Of a stretch of DNA of 64,000 bases, positions 1 through 9,019 are shown piece by piece. The position numbers and the translations under genes were made by a program. This DNA is from Oceanospirillaceae bacterium ASP10-02a (GTDB taxonomy: Bacteria; Pseudomonadota; Gammaproteobacteria; Pseudomonadales; Balneatricaceae): the NCBI GenBank assembly GCA_905182035.1, contig CAJIZL010000016.1:26812-90811 (forward strand). The letters run 5' to 3'. How positions within the stretch are numbered: position 1 is the first letter of the stretch; each line of letters starts with the position of its first letter. Below the pieces are notes generated by a model. The model worked only from the letters and a program-made list of their open reading frames with translations, had not been told where the DNA came from and did no database searches.

Positions 1-20
1 ATAAGAAACTAATTTCTTAT
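1..20. other. AT-rich perfect inverted repeat
   Basis: Eight-base arms (ATAAGAAA / TTTCTTAT) surround a 4-base loop, 7 bases past the stop codon of the leftward ybiB-like gene. The position suits a weak transcription end for the leftward operon, but the stem has only two G-C-type pairs and the sequence beyond it is outside the window, so a terminator cannot be confirmed. Confidence 0.3.
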
Positions 21-27
21 AACTATA

Positions 28-1026
28 TTACATAAGTCGTCGATTTCTACTTTGCCACCAATTTGTTGCCAGTTGAGTTGCGTCTGGTTGCTCTTTTGCC
101 TTGCCTAAAAGCACCAAACAACTGGCCAAAGTACTAATAACTGCTGCCTCACCATAGGCGTCTTGCTGCTCGTCTCGCCATAGTAGCTGTAGGCGTTGTG
201 GGTCTAGCTGCTGTTCTTGGGTATCACGCTTGGGAAGTTGCCGCTGCCATATTTGGCTACTGCTTGTTTGTGCATCCACCCACTGTAATTCACACTCATT
301 ATCGGGGCGTACTTCAGCTTCGCCTCCGTCACCGCGAATGGTCAAACTACGGGGGTGTTTTAATAACATGGCCGTTTGTTGATGCAGTGGGCCATAAGCA
401 GGATGAAACACCCCGTCGATAGTATGTTTTGCGGCCAATGGATTCAGCAACCGAGTTAACGTATGAACTGGCGAACGTAAACCAAAAATAGCGCGTAAGC
501 TAATGATATGGTTTAGCGGTGGGCTTAAGTGTTGTAGGCTCATAAAGCTAAAGTTGCCGTTGCGTAATTGGGTTTCAACTTGATGCCAATTATTGGCCAC
601 CGGTAAACCTAACTGTTGCAATACGTCTTCACTATAGATGCGCCCGTGTGTATGGCCCTTAGCGCCATGCATAAACACCTTAACGCCTTGGCCCGCCAAG
701 GTGAGAGCAGATAGCAAGAACCATGGTAAATGGCGCTTTTTGCCTGCATAACTAGACCAGTCTATATCCACTTCAATACCAGACACCTGGGCAGCTGAAT
801 AATTATGGAAATGACGTACGGCTTCTACAAACCCTGCTAGTTCCGCTGGCGTTTCTTCTTTTAGCCGCAGCAACATTAAGAAAGCGCCTAGCTGCTCTGG
901 CTCTACCTGCTGCTGCAAGATCATACCCATGGCATCACGGGCTTCGTCTTGGCTAAGTGAGCGGCTGCCGCGTTTGCCCTTTCCTAGGGCGCGGACGTAT
1001 GGCGCAAAGGCGTGTTCAATGGCCAT
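28..1026 (-). CDS. ybiB: YbiB-like protein (TrpD2 / glycosyl transferase family)
   Basis: This protein belongs to the YbiB/TrpD2 family. Members share the fold of anthranilate phosphoribosyltransferase (TrpD) but are reported to bind nucleic acid and are not known to make tryptophan. The N-terminal helical domain (about residues 1-65) and the following segment with a GAKGHTHGR-like stretch fit the family, and about 332 residues is a normal length. The ATG at 1026 is preferred; an in-frame TTG lies at 1059 and neither has a clear ribosome site. The gene overlaps the end of the yigB-like gene by 11 bases and is the last of the leftward operon. No trp gene is nearby, so a role in tryptophan synthesis is unlikely. 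Confidence 0.8.
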   Translation of the reverse strand: MAIEHAFAPYVRALGKGKRGSRSLSQDEARDAMGMILQQQVEPEQLGAFLMLLRLKEETPAELAGFVEAVRHFHNYSAAQVSGIEVDIDWSSYAGKKRHLPWFLLSALTLAGQGVKVFMHGAKGHTHGRIYSEDVLQQLGLPVANNWHQVETQLRNGNFSFMSLQHLSPPLNHIISLRAIFGLRSPVHTLTRLLNPLAAKHTIDGVFHPAYGPLHQQTAMLLKHPRSLTIRGDGGEAEVRPDNECELQWVDAQTSSSQIWQRQLPKRDTQEQQLDPQRLQLLWRDEQQDAYGEAAVISTLASCLVLLGKAKEQPDATQLATNWWQSRNRRLM

Positions 1027-1714
1027 GAATGTTTGCCACGGCAGCGCCAAGTTGGTCAAGGTGGTGGATTTCCGCGCAGGCCTCAGCTTGCCGAGCAGGC
1101 CAAGATTTTTGTTCGGGGTTCATCCAGATAGTGCGCATGCCGGCGGCTTGGGCACCAGCAATGTCATGCTCTGGATGGTCGCCAATATGGATAAAATGTT
1201 CGGCACTAAGGCCCGTGTGCTTGAGTGCTCTGGCAAAAAAATCTGGGTGTGGCTTACTCACACCAAGCTGGGCGGAGTTAAAATAGAAATCAAATAAGTG
1301 AGCTATGCCCACCTGTGCTAAATCGGCATTACCGTTGGTGAGGGCACCTATTTGGTAGTTTTGCCTAAGGGCACTGATTTGGGTTTGAGTACCGGCAAAT
1401 AGCTCTACGTCATTGCGAGCAGCAAAATACACTGTAAAAGCCTGTTGGGCCAACGTATTGGCAGTGTCATAACCACAGCGCGATAGCCCTAGTTGGATCA
1501 GCGCAACACGAATCTGGCTCAAGTCATGTACTAGATGAGGGTTGTCGGCAACAATTTCGTCTCTTAGCTCTTCGATACCCTGATTATCATAAGCTTGGCT
1601 AAACTTAGGCGTATGGTGGTTCATCCACGCCAGCATACGCTGGTTGGCCTTTTCAATCACTGGGGCAATGGCCCATAAGGTGTCGTCTAAATCAAAGGTA
1701 ATAACTTTAATCAT
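1016..1714 (-). CDS. yigB: HAD-superfamily phosphatase, YigB-like
   Basis: A haloacid-dehalogenase-type hydrolase. Motif I is FDLDDTLW near residue 7, with the two catalytic aspartates; motif II lies around GALTNGNAD; motif III/IV is the lysine in SKPHPDFF followed by HIGDHPEHD. In E. coli the gene after xerC is yigB, an FMN/5-amino-uracil phosphate phosphatase that supplies the dephosphorylation step of riboflavin synthesis; the same position here supports that role. The start at 1714 begins MIKVITFDLDD and overlaps the end of xerC by 8 bases, which implies coupled translation. Exact substrate is inferred from synteny and family only. Confidence 0.85.
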   Translation of the reverse strand: MIKVITFDLDDTLWAIAPVIEKANQRMLAWMNHHTPKFSQAYDNQGIEELRDEIVADNPHLVHDLSQIRVALIQLGLSRCGYDTANTLAQQAFTVYFAARNDVELFAGTQTQISALRQNYQIGALTNGNADLAQVGIAHLFDFYFNSAQLGVSKPHPDFFARALKHTGLSAEHFIHIGDHPEHDIAGAQAAGMRTIWMNPEQKSWPARQAEACAEIHHLDQLGAAVANIHGH

Positions 1715-2645
1715 GGTCAGGTTTCTCTTTGAATTGAGCCTTGGCTTGGGCGCGAGGGTGGGCTTTATCATATACCTTGGCTAAATGTTGATAATCCAAA
1801 TGAGTATATACCTGGGTGGTACTAATGTTGCTGTGGCCAAGTAATTCTTGCACCGCCCTTAGGTCTCCACTGGACTGTAATAAATGGCTCGCAAAGGAGT
1901 GACGCAGCATGTGAGGGTGTATATGTTGGCCATGAGCAGCCGCCATCTTAGCCATGCGCATTTGAATGCCGCGTACACCCATACGTTGGCCGCGGTGATT
2001 AATGAACAAAGCATTGGCGTCTAGGCATTTCAACTGCGTACGTTGTTGCAGCCAAAATTTAACCGCCGCAATAGCCTGGCGGCCAATAGGTAATTGGCGT
2101 GTTTTATTGCCCTTGCCTGTGACTATTAGGCTGGCGTCCGTCACATCAATATCGAAAACGTTAAGGCTAGCAAGTTCTGCGAGACGTAAACCACAAGAGT
2201 AAGTCAGTTCAACCATGGCTTTGTCTCGCATCGCCATAGGGTCGTCCGATGCAATGGGGGTATTAAGGACTTGGCTGATTTGATCTGGATCTAAACTGTT
2301 GGGCAATTTGCGCGGCAACTTGGGTGCTTGAATCCCTTCTACAGGATTAAGCTTAACTAGGCGTTGTTGTAACAAATAGGTGAAAAAACTACGCCAGCTA
2401 GACAGTATCCTCTGAATACTTTTAGGTGCTAAGTTGGCCTTTCTGGCTGCAATCATAGCAGCGCGAATAGTGTCTGCTTGGGCATCAGCCCAAGTGCAAT
2501 GCCCATGGTTTTCAAGGGTGTATATGAGGCGCTGAATATCTCTCCGGTAAGCGTTGATGGTGTGATTCGAATATCGCTTGTTATAGGCCAAATAATCTAG
2601 GTATTGTTGCACTATCGAGTTAAGGGGAGCGCTGGTATGTGCCAT
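1707..2645 (-). CDS. xerC: Tyrosine recombinase XerC
   Basis: XerC, with XerD and FtsK, resolves chromosome dimers at the dif site. The 312-residue protein has an N-terminal SAM-like core-binding domain (about 1-95) and a C-terminal catalytic domain. Catalytic residues are visible: the Arg in SCGLRLAEL, the His-x-x-Arg in HPHMLRHSF, the His in LGHSNIS and the nucleophilic Tyr in QVYTHLD. The gene follows the DUF484 gene with one base between and precedes the yigB-like gene, the dapF-DUF484-xerC-yigB order known from E. coli and Pseudomonas, which makes XerC rather than XerD or an integrase the right call. Confidence 0.97.
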   Translation of the reverse strand: MAHTSAPLNSIVQQYLDYLAYNKRYSNHTINAYRRDIQRLIYTLENHGHCTWADAQADTIRAAMIAARKANLAPKSIQRILSSWRSFFTYLLQQRLVKLNPVEGIQAPKLPRKLPNSLDPDQISQVLNTPIASDDPMAMRDKAMVELTYSCGLRLAELASLNVFDIDVTDASLIVTGKGNKTRQLPIGRQAIAAVKFWLQQRTQLKCLDANALFINHRGQRMGVRGIQMRMAKMAAAHGQHIHPHMLRHSFASHLLQSSGDLRAVQELLGHSNISTTQVYTHLDYQHLAKVYDKAHPRAQAKAQFKEKPDHD

Positions 2646-2646
2646 A

Positions 2647-3360
2647 TTAGGCCTGAATACGGCCTAGGCAGCGGCCGGTAACTGCGGCCACATGGTTTAG
2701 AAACAAAGTGTCGAGCTGGTCGCTGTAATGATCAGCAGCATTACTTGCAATGATCAGCACCCCTAAAACGTTATCGTCCAGATACAAGGGCACAATAGCG
2801 CTAGACTTGAGTTTGTCATGGTCAGGGAAAAGGTGTTCCATAGCAGCGCCTTTAAATGTCTGACAATACGCCCAGTTCTTGGACGCTAACTTTTGGATGT
2901 TGGCGTAATAGGGATTTTGGTCTAGTGTTTTAGCACTGCTCAAGCTGGGATGGTTGTCAGTGGCCTTGAGGGAAGAAAATAATGCTAAATGTACAGCGTC
3001 TGCGTGAAATTCCTTAGTGAAGCTAACTTTCAAGGACTCTGTGAGAGCATTAAGATGGGTCGCCGCAGCTAATTCTATAACCAAACGTTTAGTTTTTTCA
3101 AACTGTACATCGTTGCGCCGCGCTGTGGTTAAAATATCAGAAATTCTTTCTGCATAGCCTTCCATCTTGCCACGCATGACTTGAGTTTGGCGCTCAATGA
3201 GTGAGGTTGCTTGGCCACAATCGTGGGCCAATTCGATATCGGCCAAAAGGTCTAAGTGTTGGCTAAAAAACCCAGGGTTTTGGCGCAAGTAGTTGGCAAC
3301 GGCATAAGCGTCTACCGGCTCATCTTTGGTGGTCACAGTGTTGCAGTTGATTTTGCTCAT
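2647..3360 (-). CDS. DUF484 family protein (YigA-like)
   Basis: A 237-residue DUF484 protein, conserved between dapF and xerC in gammaproteobacteria. The N-terminus has the family phrase for this group, an [15 protein letters not shown] stretch at about residues 26-40. The rest looks like a GAF-type sensory fold, with the strand pattern around [17 protein letters not shown] and GVLIIAS near the C-terminus. The start ATG overlaps the dapF stop (ATGA), so the two are probably translated together. Its biochemical function is not established; the location hints at a link with dimer resolution or cell-envelope synthesis, but that is only context. Confidence 0.88.
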   Translation of the reverse strand: MSKINCNTVTTKDEPVDAYAVANYLRQNPGFFSQHLDLLADIELAHDCGQATSLIERQTQVMRGKMEGYAERISDILTTARRNDVQFEKTKRLVIELAAATHLNALTESLKVSFTKEFHADAVHLALFSSLKATDNHPSLSSAKTLDQNPYYANIQKLASKNWAYCQTFKGAAMEHLFPDHDKLKSSAIVPLYLDDNVLGVLIIASNAADHYSDQLDTLFLNHVAAVTGRCLGRIQA

Positions 3361-4187
3361 AGCTTAATTTGACCTTCGTACACATGGGTGGTGGGCCCGT
3401 TCATCATAAGGTGGTGACCTGGGCCTTGCCAATCTATTGTTAGGTCTCCACCAGTGAGGTGGGCAGTGACTTTAGCATCCAGCAAGCCTTGTTGCTGGCC
3501 AGCTACCACTGCCGCACATGCGCCTGTTCCACAAGCTTTGGTTTCACCAACACCACGCTCGAATACGCGCAATTTAATGGTATTACGATCAATAATTTGC
3601 ATAAACCCAATGTTAGCTTTATTGGGAAAGCGAGGATGCTGTTCTAGCTTAGTACCTAATTCAACTACTGGGGCTGCATCCACATCATCAACTATCATTA
3701 CCGCGTGGGGGTTGCCCACGGATACAACACCAATAGTGTAGTTGTGGCCGTCTTGTTCAAGCGTATAGCTAGGGGCTTGTGTGGGAGCATCAAAAGGCAC
3801 TTGATCGGGATCTAAAACAGGCTCACCCATATCCACTTCTACCCATTGGTCTTTGAGCATTTTTAACAGCATGCGTCCATTGCTGGTTTGCACCGCGATT
3901 TCCCGCTTTCCAGTTAAGCGTTGATCATGCACAAACTTGGCAAAACAGCGTGCGCCATTGCCACAATGTTCAACTTCCGTGCCATCAGAGTTAAAAATAC
4001 GGTAACGAAAATCGACATCTGGAGATTGTGGTGTTTCTACTAGCAACAATTGATCAAAACCCACGCCAGTATTGCGGTCACCTAAATGGCGAATTTGTTC
4101 AGGTGATAAATGCACACGCTGGCTAATAAGGTCAACAACCATAAAGTCGTTACCTAGGCCGTGCATCTTGGCAAAACGTAATAGCAT
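3357..4187 (-). CDS. dapF: Diaminopimelate epimerase
   Basis: DapF interconverts LL- and meso-diaminopimelate, feeding lysine and peptidoglycan synthesis. About 276 residues is the usual length. Both catalytic cysteines are present in their motifs: [10 protein letters not shown] (about residue 74) and [10 protein letters not shown] (about residue 218). The ATG at 4187 gives the standard N-terminus [14 protein letters not shown] and has a GAAAGGG ribosome site; longer in-frame starts would run into lysA. It sits 14 bases downstream of lysA, so the last two steps of meso-DAP and lysine formation are co-transcribed. Confidence 0.98.
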   Translation of the reverse strand: MLLRFAKMHGLGNDFMVVDLISQRVHLSPEQIRHLGDRNTGVGFDQLLLVETPQSPDVDFRYRIFNSDGTEVEHCGNGARCFAKFVHDQRLTGKREIAVQTSNGRMLLKMLKDQWVEVDMGEPVLDPDQVPFDAPTQAPSYTLEQDGHNYTIGVVSVGNPHAVMIVDDVDAAPVVELGTKLEQHPRFPNKANIGFMQIIDRNTIKLRVFERGVGETKACGTGACAAVVAGQQQGLLDAKVTAHLTGGDLTIDWQGPGHHLMMNGPTTHVYEGQIKL

Positions 4188-4201
4188 TCTAGCCCTTTCC
4201 C

Positions 4202-5467
4202 TTAACTTTTTGGCAGTAGGCGTTCTCTTGCCCACTGCTGTGATAATTGTTCACGTTCGCCAATTAAGTGAGAACGATTGCCATCAACCATAACCTCGGC
4301 GGCACGGTTACGGCTGTTGTAATTAGATGCCATACCAAAACCATAGGCGCCCGAACTACATACGGCTAGCAAGTCACCAGCCTCGATAGCAAGGCTGCGA
4401 TCTTTACCTAAAAAGTCGCTGGTTTCGCAGATAGGGCCAACAATGTCAAAGTTTTGTACTTGCGCATCTGAGTTTAAATCGGCCGGAATAATGTCCTGCC
4501 ACGCACTATAAAGGGCGGGGCGAATGAGATCATTCATGGCGGCATCAACGATAGCAAAATATTTGTCTTGATTGTTCTTGATGTATTCTACGCGGGTGAG
4601 TAAAACTCCCGCATCAGCACAAATAGAGCGGCCCGGCTCAAACACCAAGGCTAACTCGCGATTACCAAGATGGGCACGGACACGTGCCATTAAGTCAGTG
4701 ATAGCCGGTGGTTCTTCATCCCCGTAACAAACGCCTAAACCACCACCTAAATCCAAGTGCTCAATGGTGATGCCCTGTGCTGTAATGGTATCAATCAATA
4801 CAAACAAACGGTCCATGGCGTCAAGGTAAGGCTCAATTGACGTGAGCTGGGAGCCAATGTGGCAGTCTACACCTATCACCTTGATGTTGCTCATGGCGGC
4901 GGCTTGGGCATAGGCAGCTGGGGCCTGTTCTATACCAATGCCAAACTTATTTTCCTTTAATCCTGTAGAAATATACGGATGGGTTTTAGCATCCACGTCA
5001 GGATTGATACGCAAGGACACAGGTGCTATGCAGTTCATGCTAGCCGCCAGATTTTGTAGGCGCACTAGTTCGGCCTCAGATTCCACATTGAAACAATGCA
5101 CCCCCACTTCAAGCGCGCGTTGCATTTCGTGGGTTTGTTTGCCCACTCCCGAAAATACAATACGTTGAGGATCACCACCGGCAATAAGCACGCGTTCTAA
5201 TTCACCTATGGAAACAATGTCAAAACCGGCACCAAGTTGCGCCAAAACATTTAATACGGCAATGTTGCTGTTGGCTTTTACTGCGTAACAAACTAAATGT
5301 TCACAGCCCTCTAGGGCTTGACTATAAGCCACATAATTACGCTCTAAAGTATCTCTTGAATAAACGTAAGTGGGAGTACCGAACTGCTCGGCAATATGGC
5401 TTAAGTCTATGTCTTCGGCATGTAGTTGATTGCCGCGATATTCAAAATTGTCCATGCTAGAACTCAT
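4202..5467 (-). CDS. lysA: Diaminopimelate decarboxylase
   Basis: LysA is a PLP-dependent fold-III decarboxylase that converts meso-diaminopimelate to L-lysine. The 421-residue length is typical. The PLP lysine is in YAVKANSN (about residue 62); the phosphate-binding glycines are in LGGGLG; the catalytic cysteine region [10 protein letters not shown] (about residue 344) and the EPGRS motif are present. The ATG at 5467 overlaps the lptM stop (TAATG); a second ATG at 5455 is possible. Synteny lptM-lysA-dapF agrees with the call. Confidence 0.98.
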   Translation of the reverse strand: MSSSMDNFEYRGNQLHAEDIDLSHIAEQFGTPTYVYSRDTLERNYVAYSQALEGCEHLVCYAVKANSNIAVLNVLAQLGAGFDIVSIGELERVLIAGGDPQRIVFSGVGKQTHEMQRALEVGVHCFNVESEAELVRLQNLAASMNCIAPVSLRINPDVDAKTHPYISTGLKENKFGIGIEQAPAAYAQAAAMSNIKVIGVDCHIGSQLTSIEPYLDAMDRLFVLIDTITAQGITIEHLDLGGGLGVCYGDEEPPAITDLMARVRAHLGNRELALVFEPGRSICADAGVLLTRVEYIKNNQDKYFAIVDAAMNDLIRPALYSAWQDIIPADLNSDAQVQNFDIVGPICETSDFLGKDRSLAIEAGDLLAVCSSGAYGFGMASNYNSRNRAAEVMVDGNRSHLIGEREQLSQQWARERLLPKS

Positions 5468-5580
5468 TAGTTGCTGCTTTGTGCATCGGTTTGCTCAGGG
5501 TCTGGAACATACAAGCTACCTGCTTGGCCGCAGCTAGCAAGAGCGAAGCTTAGAGCCAGTACACACATAATTTTTTTCAC
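5467..5580 (-). CDS. lptM: LPS-assembly-type small lipoprotein LptM (YifL)
   Basis: A 37-residue lipoprotein starting at a GTG. The first residues (MKKIMCVLALSFALAS) form a lipoprotein signal peptide, with the lipobox LASC placing the lipidated cysteine at residue 17. The mature part begins CGQAGSLYVPD, the same pattern as the E. coli YifL/LptM start CGLKGPLYFP. E. coli LptM assists oxidative maturation of the LptD LPS translocon. The mature protein is only about 21 residues here, shorter than the E. coli one. Its stop overlaps the lysA start (TAATG), the normal genomic position for this gene opposite cyaY. It is short enough to be missed by automatic annotation. Confidence 0.88.
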   Translation of the reverse strand: MKKIMCVLALSFALASCGQAGSLYVPDPEQTDAQSSN

Positions 5581-5621
5581 GTTATAACCACCTTGGTTAA
5601 CATAGCTGTAATATGCTTAAT

Positions 5622-5627
5622 ATTATA
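5622..5627 (-). promoter_or_regulatory. Candidate -10 box of the lptM-lysA operon
   Basis: Read leftward, the sequence contains a perfect TATAAT about 42 bases before the lptM start, in the lptM/cyaY divergent gap. No good -35 hexamer is visible at the usual distance, so this is a tentative promoter. Confidence 0.4.
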
Positions 5628-5719
5628 CCCTTGATTCTCGCCTCTACACTAGCTAAGACCGAAGCAATGCTATACTTTGAGGGCATATTTACCATCCGTC
5701 CTTAGCATAAGAGAATAAT

Positions 5720-6058
5720 ATGAGTGAAGCACTGTTCCACGAGCGAGTTGATAATTTGTTTTTGCAGGTGGAGGAAATCTTAGATGAAGCACAGAGCGAC
5801 ATAGATTTTGTCAACAGCAGTGGCTTATTAACCATAAGTTGTGAGAATAAAAGTCAGATTATTTTGAGCCGCCAGCCACCTTTGCAACAAATTTGGCTAG
5901 CCTGTTTGGCGGGTGGTTTGCACTTTGAACTGGCGCAAGATACGTGGTTGTTAACGACTGATAACAAGCAAACATTTGGCCAGTGTTTAACCCAGGCGCT
6001 GCGCCAACAAGCTGATGAAATCCTAGACTGCAGCCTATTAGACAGCTTGCAAGACTAA
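5720..6058 (+). CDS. cyaY: Frataxin-like iron donor CyaY
   Basis: CyaY binds iron and modulates the IscS/IscU iron-sulfur cluster assembly machinery in the cytoplasm. The 112-residue length matches the family. The acidic first helix ([13 protein letters not shown], about residues 18-30) and the beta strands with the [15 protein letters not shown] segment are characteristic. It lies divergent from lptM-lysA, the usual location. The stop TAA shares bases with the stop of the convergent argH gene. Confidence 0.95.
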   Translation: MSEALFHERVDNLFLQVEEILDEAQSDIDFVNSSGLLTISCENKSQIILSRQPPLQQIWLACLAGGLHFELAQDTWLLTTDNKQTFGQCLTQALRQQADEILDCSLLDSLQD

Positions 6059-7458
6059 CGCCCACCCACCTTAGCCAAGGCACGTTCTGCCGCAGCTAAT
6101 ACCTGTCCAGGCGCAGTGCCACCTATATGGTCTCTAGCACTTACTGATCCTTCTAAGGTGAGCACATCAAATACGCCTTCGGTGATCAAACCACTAAACC
6201 CTTGTAACTCAGACAAACTCATTTCACTGAGGTCTTTGCCAGTGGCAATACCATGGGCCACAGATTTGCCTACCACTTCGTGGGCGTCACGGAAGGCCAG
6301 GCCTTTGCCCACCAAATAATCTGCTAAATCTGTTGCCGTGGCAAACCCTTTTAGGGCCGCTGCACGCATTTGCTCGCGCTTAGGTACTAATGCTGGCACC
6401 ATGTCAGCATAGGCCCTGAGGCAACCCTTTACCGTATCAATGGTGTCAAATAAAGGCTCTTTGTCTTCTTGGTTGTCTTTGTTGTAGGTGAGGGGCTGGC
6501 CCTTCATTAGCGTAAGTAAACAAATAAGGTGGCCGTTCACGCGGCCTGTTTTACCACGCACAAGCTCGGGTACGTCTGGGTTTTTCTTTTGTGGCATGAT
6601 GGACGAACCAGTGCAGAAGCGATCGGGCAGATCGATAAAATCGAACTGTACGGACGTCCACAATATGAGTTCTTCCGAGGCGCGAGACAAGTGCATTAAA
6701 ATCAGGCTTGCAGCAGCACAAAATTCAATGGCAAAATCGCGATCACTTACGGAGTCTAAAGAGTTCTCTGAAGGGCGATCAAAACCTAGTAATTCACTGG
6801 TCATGTGCCGGTCGATAGGATAGCTGGTACCAGCCAAAGCGGCAGCACCTAACGGCGAAATGTTAACACGCTTGCGTAGGTCTTGCAGGCGTTCGTAATC
6901 GCGCTGCAGCATTTCATTCCAAGCCAATACATGGTGCCCAAAAGTGACAGGCTGTGCTGTTTGAAGGTGAGTGAAGCCTGGCATAATGGTGGCATTTTCA
7001 GCCTTAGCTTGGACAATCAAGCCAACCTGTAAGCGACTGATTTCAGTTGAAATAAGGTCTATTTCGTCGCGTAAATAAAGCCGTATATCTGTAGCCACCT
7101 GATCGTTTCTAGAACGCCCAGTATGTAACTTTTTACCAGCCATACCAATCTTTGCAGTAAGTGCTGCTTCAATGTTCATATGAACATCTTCTAAAGCCAC
7201 AGACCAGGTAAAGTCACCTCGTTCAATTTCGATACGAATTTCCTCTAAACCGCGTAAAATGTCATCCCTTTCATCAGCGCTTAGCACCCCCACATGGCAC
7301 AACATTTTGGCGTGAGCTATAGAACCTTGAATGTCTTGACGGTACATCCGTTTGTCAAAATCTACTGATGCCGTAAAACGGGCCACAAAGGCATCGGTAG
7401 GCTCACTAAAGCGGCCTCCCCATTGTTGGTTAGTTGTGGTTTCAGTGGTTTGGCTCAT
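6055..7458 (-). CDS. argH: Argininosuccinate lyase
   Basis: ArgH cleaves argininosuccinate to arginine and fumarate, the last step of arginine synthesis. About 467 residues. The fumarase/aspartase signature [12 protein letters not shown] (about residue 285) with the catalytic serine loop is clear, as are SRNDQVATD and the TxxHLQ segment [10 protein letters not shown]. The ATG at 7458 ([19 protein letters not shown]) is chosen because the WGGRF motif belongs near the N-terminus; an upstream in-frame extension has no family resemblance. In pseudomonads argH lies close to hemC; here hemC is about 20 kb away. Confidence 0.97.
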   Translation of the reverse strand: MSQTTETTTNQQWGGRFSEPTDAFVARFTASVDFDKRMYRQDIQGSIAHAKMLCHVGVLSADERDDILRGLEEIRIEIERGDFTWSVALEDVHMNIEAALTAKIGMAGKKLHTGRSRNDQVATDIRLYLRDEIDLISTEISRLQVGLIVQAKAENATIMPGFTHLQTAQPVTFGHHVLAWNEMLQRDYERLQDLRKRVNISPLGAAALAGTSYPIDRHMTSELLGFDRPSENSLDSVSDRDFAIEFCAAASLILMHLSRASEELILWTSVQFDFIDLPDRFCTGSSIMPQKKNPDVPELVRGKTGRVNGHLICLLTLMKGQPLTYNKDNQEDKEPLFDTIDTVKGCLRAYADMVPALVPKREQMRAAALKGFATATDLADYLVGKGLAFRDAHEVVGKSVAHGIATGKDLSEMSLSELQGFSGLITEGVFDVLTLEGSVSARDHIGGTAPGQVLAAAERALAKVGGR

Positions 7459-7600
7459 GAGTGTTCCTGTAAGCAATGCTAAGGCGAATGTAGGGTCGCT
7501 ATTGTAGCGAGGGGCTTGGTCTATAAGCAAGGATTTCGGCTAAGTGGTGTTACTAAGCTAGCAGCACCTTGCTTCAACGGCTAATATAAATCCATCACCA

Positions 7601-7840
7601 TTAATCCACCATATTTTGTGAAAATATGTTTTTTACGGATGAAAGCAAAAACGCATCCTGATAACGCCCTGCTGTTACAAATAAGCCAACAGGAGCTCCA
7701 TCAATTGTTGTCAAAGGAATCAATATTCCTGGTAAGTGCCCGATTCCTACGCACGAGGTCTTAAAGCCGCATATGTTGCTATGTCTTTCACTGCAAAAGT
7801 GAGCCCGCCTACCTAATAGGTCTTCTTTATACGGGTTCAA
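7601..7840 (-). CDS. Unrecognised small reading frame
   Basis: A 79-codon open frame with a TTG start and no clear ribosome site, lying alone in the 664-base gap between argH and the nuclease gene. It encodes a cysteine- and histidine-containing N-terminal half and a more hydrophobic stretch (GILIPLTTIDGAPVGLFV, about residues 38-55). I do not recognise the family. It could be a remnant of a longer gene or a chance open frame; coding status is doubtful. Confidence 0.2.
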   Translation of the reverse strand: MNPYKEDLLGRRAHFCSERHSNICGFKTSCVGIGHLPGILIPLTTIDGAPVGLFVTAGRYQDAFLLSSVKNIFSQNMVD

Positions 7841-8122
7841 GGTGAACGTTTCAACAAACGTAGCTGAAGACGCAAAGCTCTAAGTATTCTGAATCATGCC
7901 ATTCCTTAAAACGTAACAGTTCATTTTTTCATTTCGCACACTATTCCAACGCGCTTAAAAGTATAAATGTTTATTTCTGAAATTTAAGCTCGGCTACAAA
8001 AAAGAGCGGCTAGCGCTGCTTAATTATATAAACAGGCTATGCTGTATGTATAAATAGCAGGGTGCATTATGTCAGTGTCACGCAAAACAGTTTGTAAGCT
8101 CTAGGTAAAAGGTAAAAAGTAG
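7841..8122. other. Intergenic stretch without a recognisable gene
   Basis: This AT-rich segment before the nuclease gene holds no ORF of note, no tRNA and no clear terminator. A short GACGCAAAGCTC string at 7869-7880 recalls part of a cyclic-di-GMP riboswitch, but the rest of that structure is missing. Confidence 0.5.
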
Positions 8123-9019
8123 GTGAACAAGAACCCCATGCAGCATATCGCTCGAATATTGCTAATTAGTTTTTACGCTCTAATATTGCTTAAAATTCCC
8201 TATGTCTATGCTCAATGCTCTGCCCTGTCTGAGGAAAAAATGCAGCAAGCAGCGCTATGGTCAGGTAAACCTGTGTTTGGTAACACATACAAAGTGCAAA
8301 ATTGGTATGTGCAAGATGGTGATAGCCTAAGCTTGGCTAATGGTCATCGGCTGCGTTTGGGACAAATTAATACTACAGAAATGGCCAGCAAGGGGCGACC
8401 AGAGCAGGCCTATGCGCAGCAGGGTAAGCATCAACTTAAGCAAAAATTACAGCAACAAGCTGCCATTTATTTGCAACTACTGCCGGAGATTAAAGACCAC
8501 TATGGCCGTTGGTTAGTTAAGCTTTATGACGGTGCTGGATCACCCACGGAGGCGTTTTTGGTAGCCCAAGGTTTAGCTTATGTGATTAGTATGAATGGGC
8601 AAGGCGCAGAAGATTGTTTATGGCAGCAAGAAGAAGTGGCGCGTGGGCAAGGCTTGGGCATATGGCAAGCGCCGATATCGCGTGTTCATGAGGCTGCCAT
8701 GTTAAACCTTAACCAAGGTGGTTTTATGCGCATGGGTGGCGCAGTGACAGATATCAGTGAAAGCCAGCACCACTGGTACATAGGCCTTGGGGGGCAAGTT
8801 GCAGTGAAAATCCCCAAGGACGTGCTTGCAACATCTCGTTTCAGAATCAATACCGCTAAACAATTAGAGCAGTGGATTGGACAAACTGTTAATGTTAGAG
8901 GTTGGCTTGCGTGGCGAAAGCTTAGTAAAAAGCAGCGTCAGAAAGGTTTTAAGGCTGGTGTTATGAGCATTTATCACTTACATATGCTTGAGCAAACCCC
9001 ATCAGTGAGCGACAACTAA
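8123..9019 (+). CDS. Exported thermonuclease-family (SNase-like) protein
   Basis: A 298-residue protein with an N-terminal signal peptide or anchor (about residues 7-30, ending near VYAQC) followed by a staphylococcal-nuclease-like OB-fold domain (about residues 55-190). The catalytic pattern is present: Asp in QDGDSL, Arg in LRLGQINTTE with the following Glu, and Arg in HYGRWLVKLY. A C-terminal region (about 190-298) carries a WYIGLGGQVAVKIP and NVRGWL stretch resembling a nucleic-acid-binding OB fold. It probably degrades or binds nucleic acid outside the cytoplasm. GTG at 8123 is the longest start; ATG at 8138 is possible. The stop shares bases with the convergent mrcA stop. Confidence 0.8.
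   Translation: MNKNPMQHIARILLISFYALILLKIPYVYAQCSALSEEKMQQAALWSGKPVFGNTYKVQNWYVQDGDSLSLANGHRLRLGQINTTEMASKGRPEQAYAQQGKHQLKQKLQQQAAIYLQLLPEIKDHYGRWLVKLYDGAGSPTEAFLVAQGLAYVISMNGQGAEDCLWQQEEVARGQGLGIWQAPISRVHEAAMLNLNQGGFMRMGGAVTDISESQHHWYIGLGGQVAVKIPKDVLATSRFRINTAKQLEQWIGQTVNVRGWLAWRKLSKKQRQKGFKAGVMSIYHLHMLEQTPSVSDN

Noticed and set aside
929..1297. Rightward 122-codon frame across the ybiB/yigB junction
   Set aside because: It lies antisense to two well-supported genes and shows no family resemblance.
7869..7880. GACGCAAAGCTC resembling part of a cyclic-di-GMP (GEMM) riboswitch
   Set aside because: The preceding helix and tetraloop-receptor parts are missing and the spacing is too short; only about 12 bases match.
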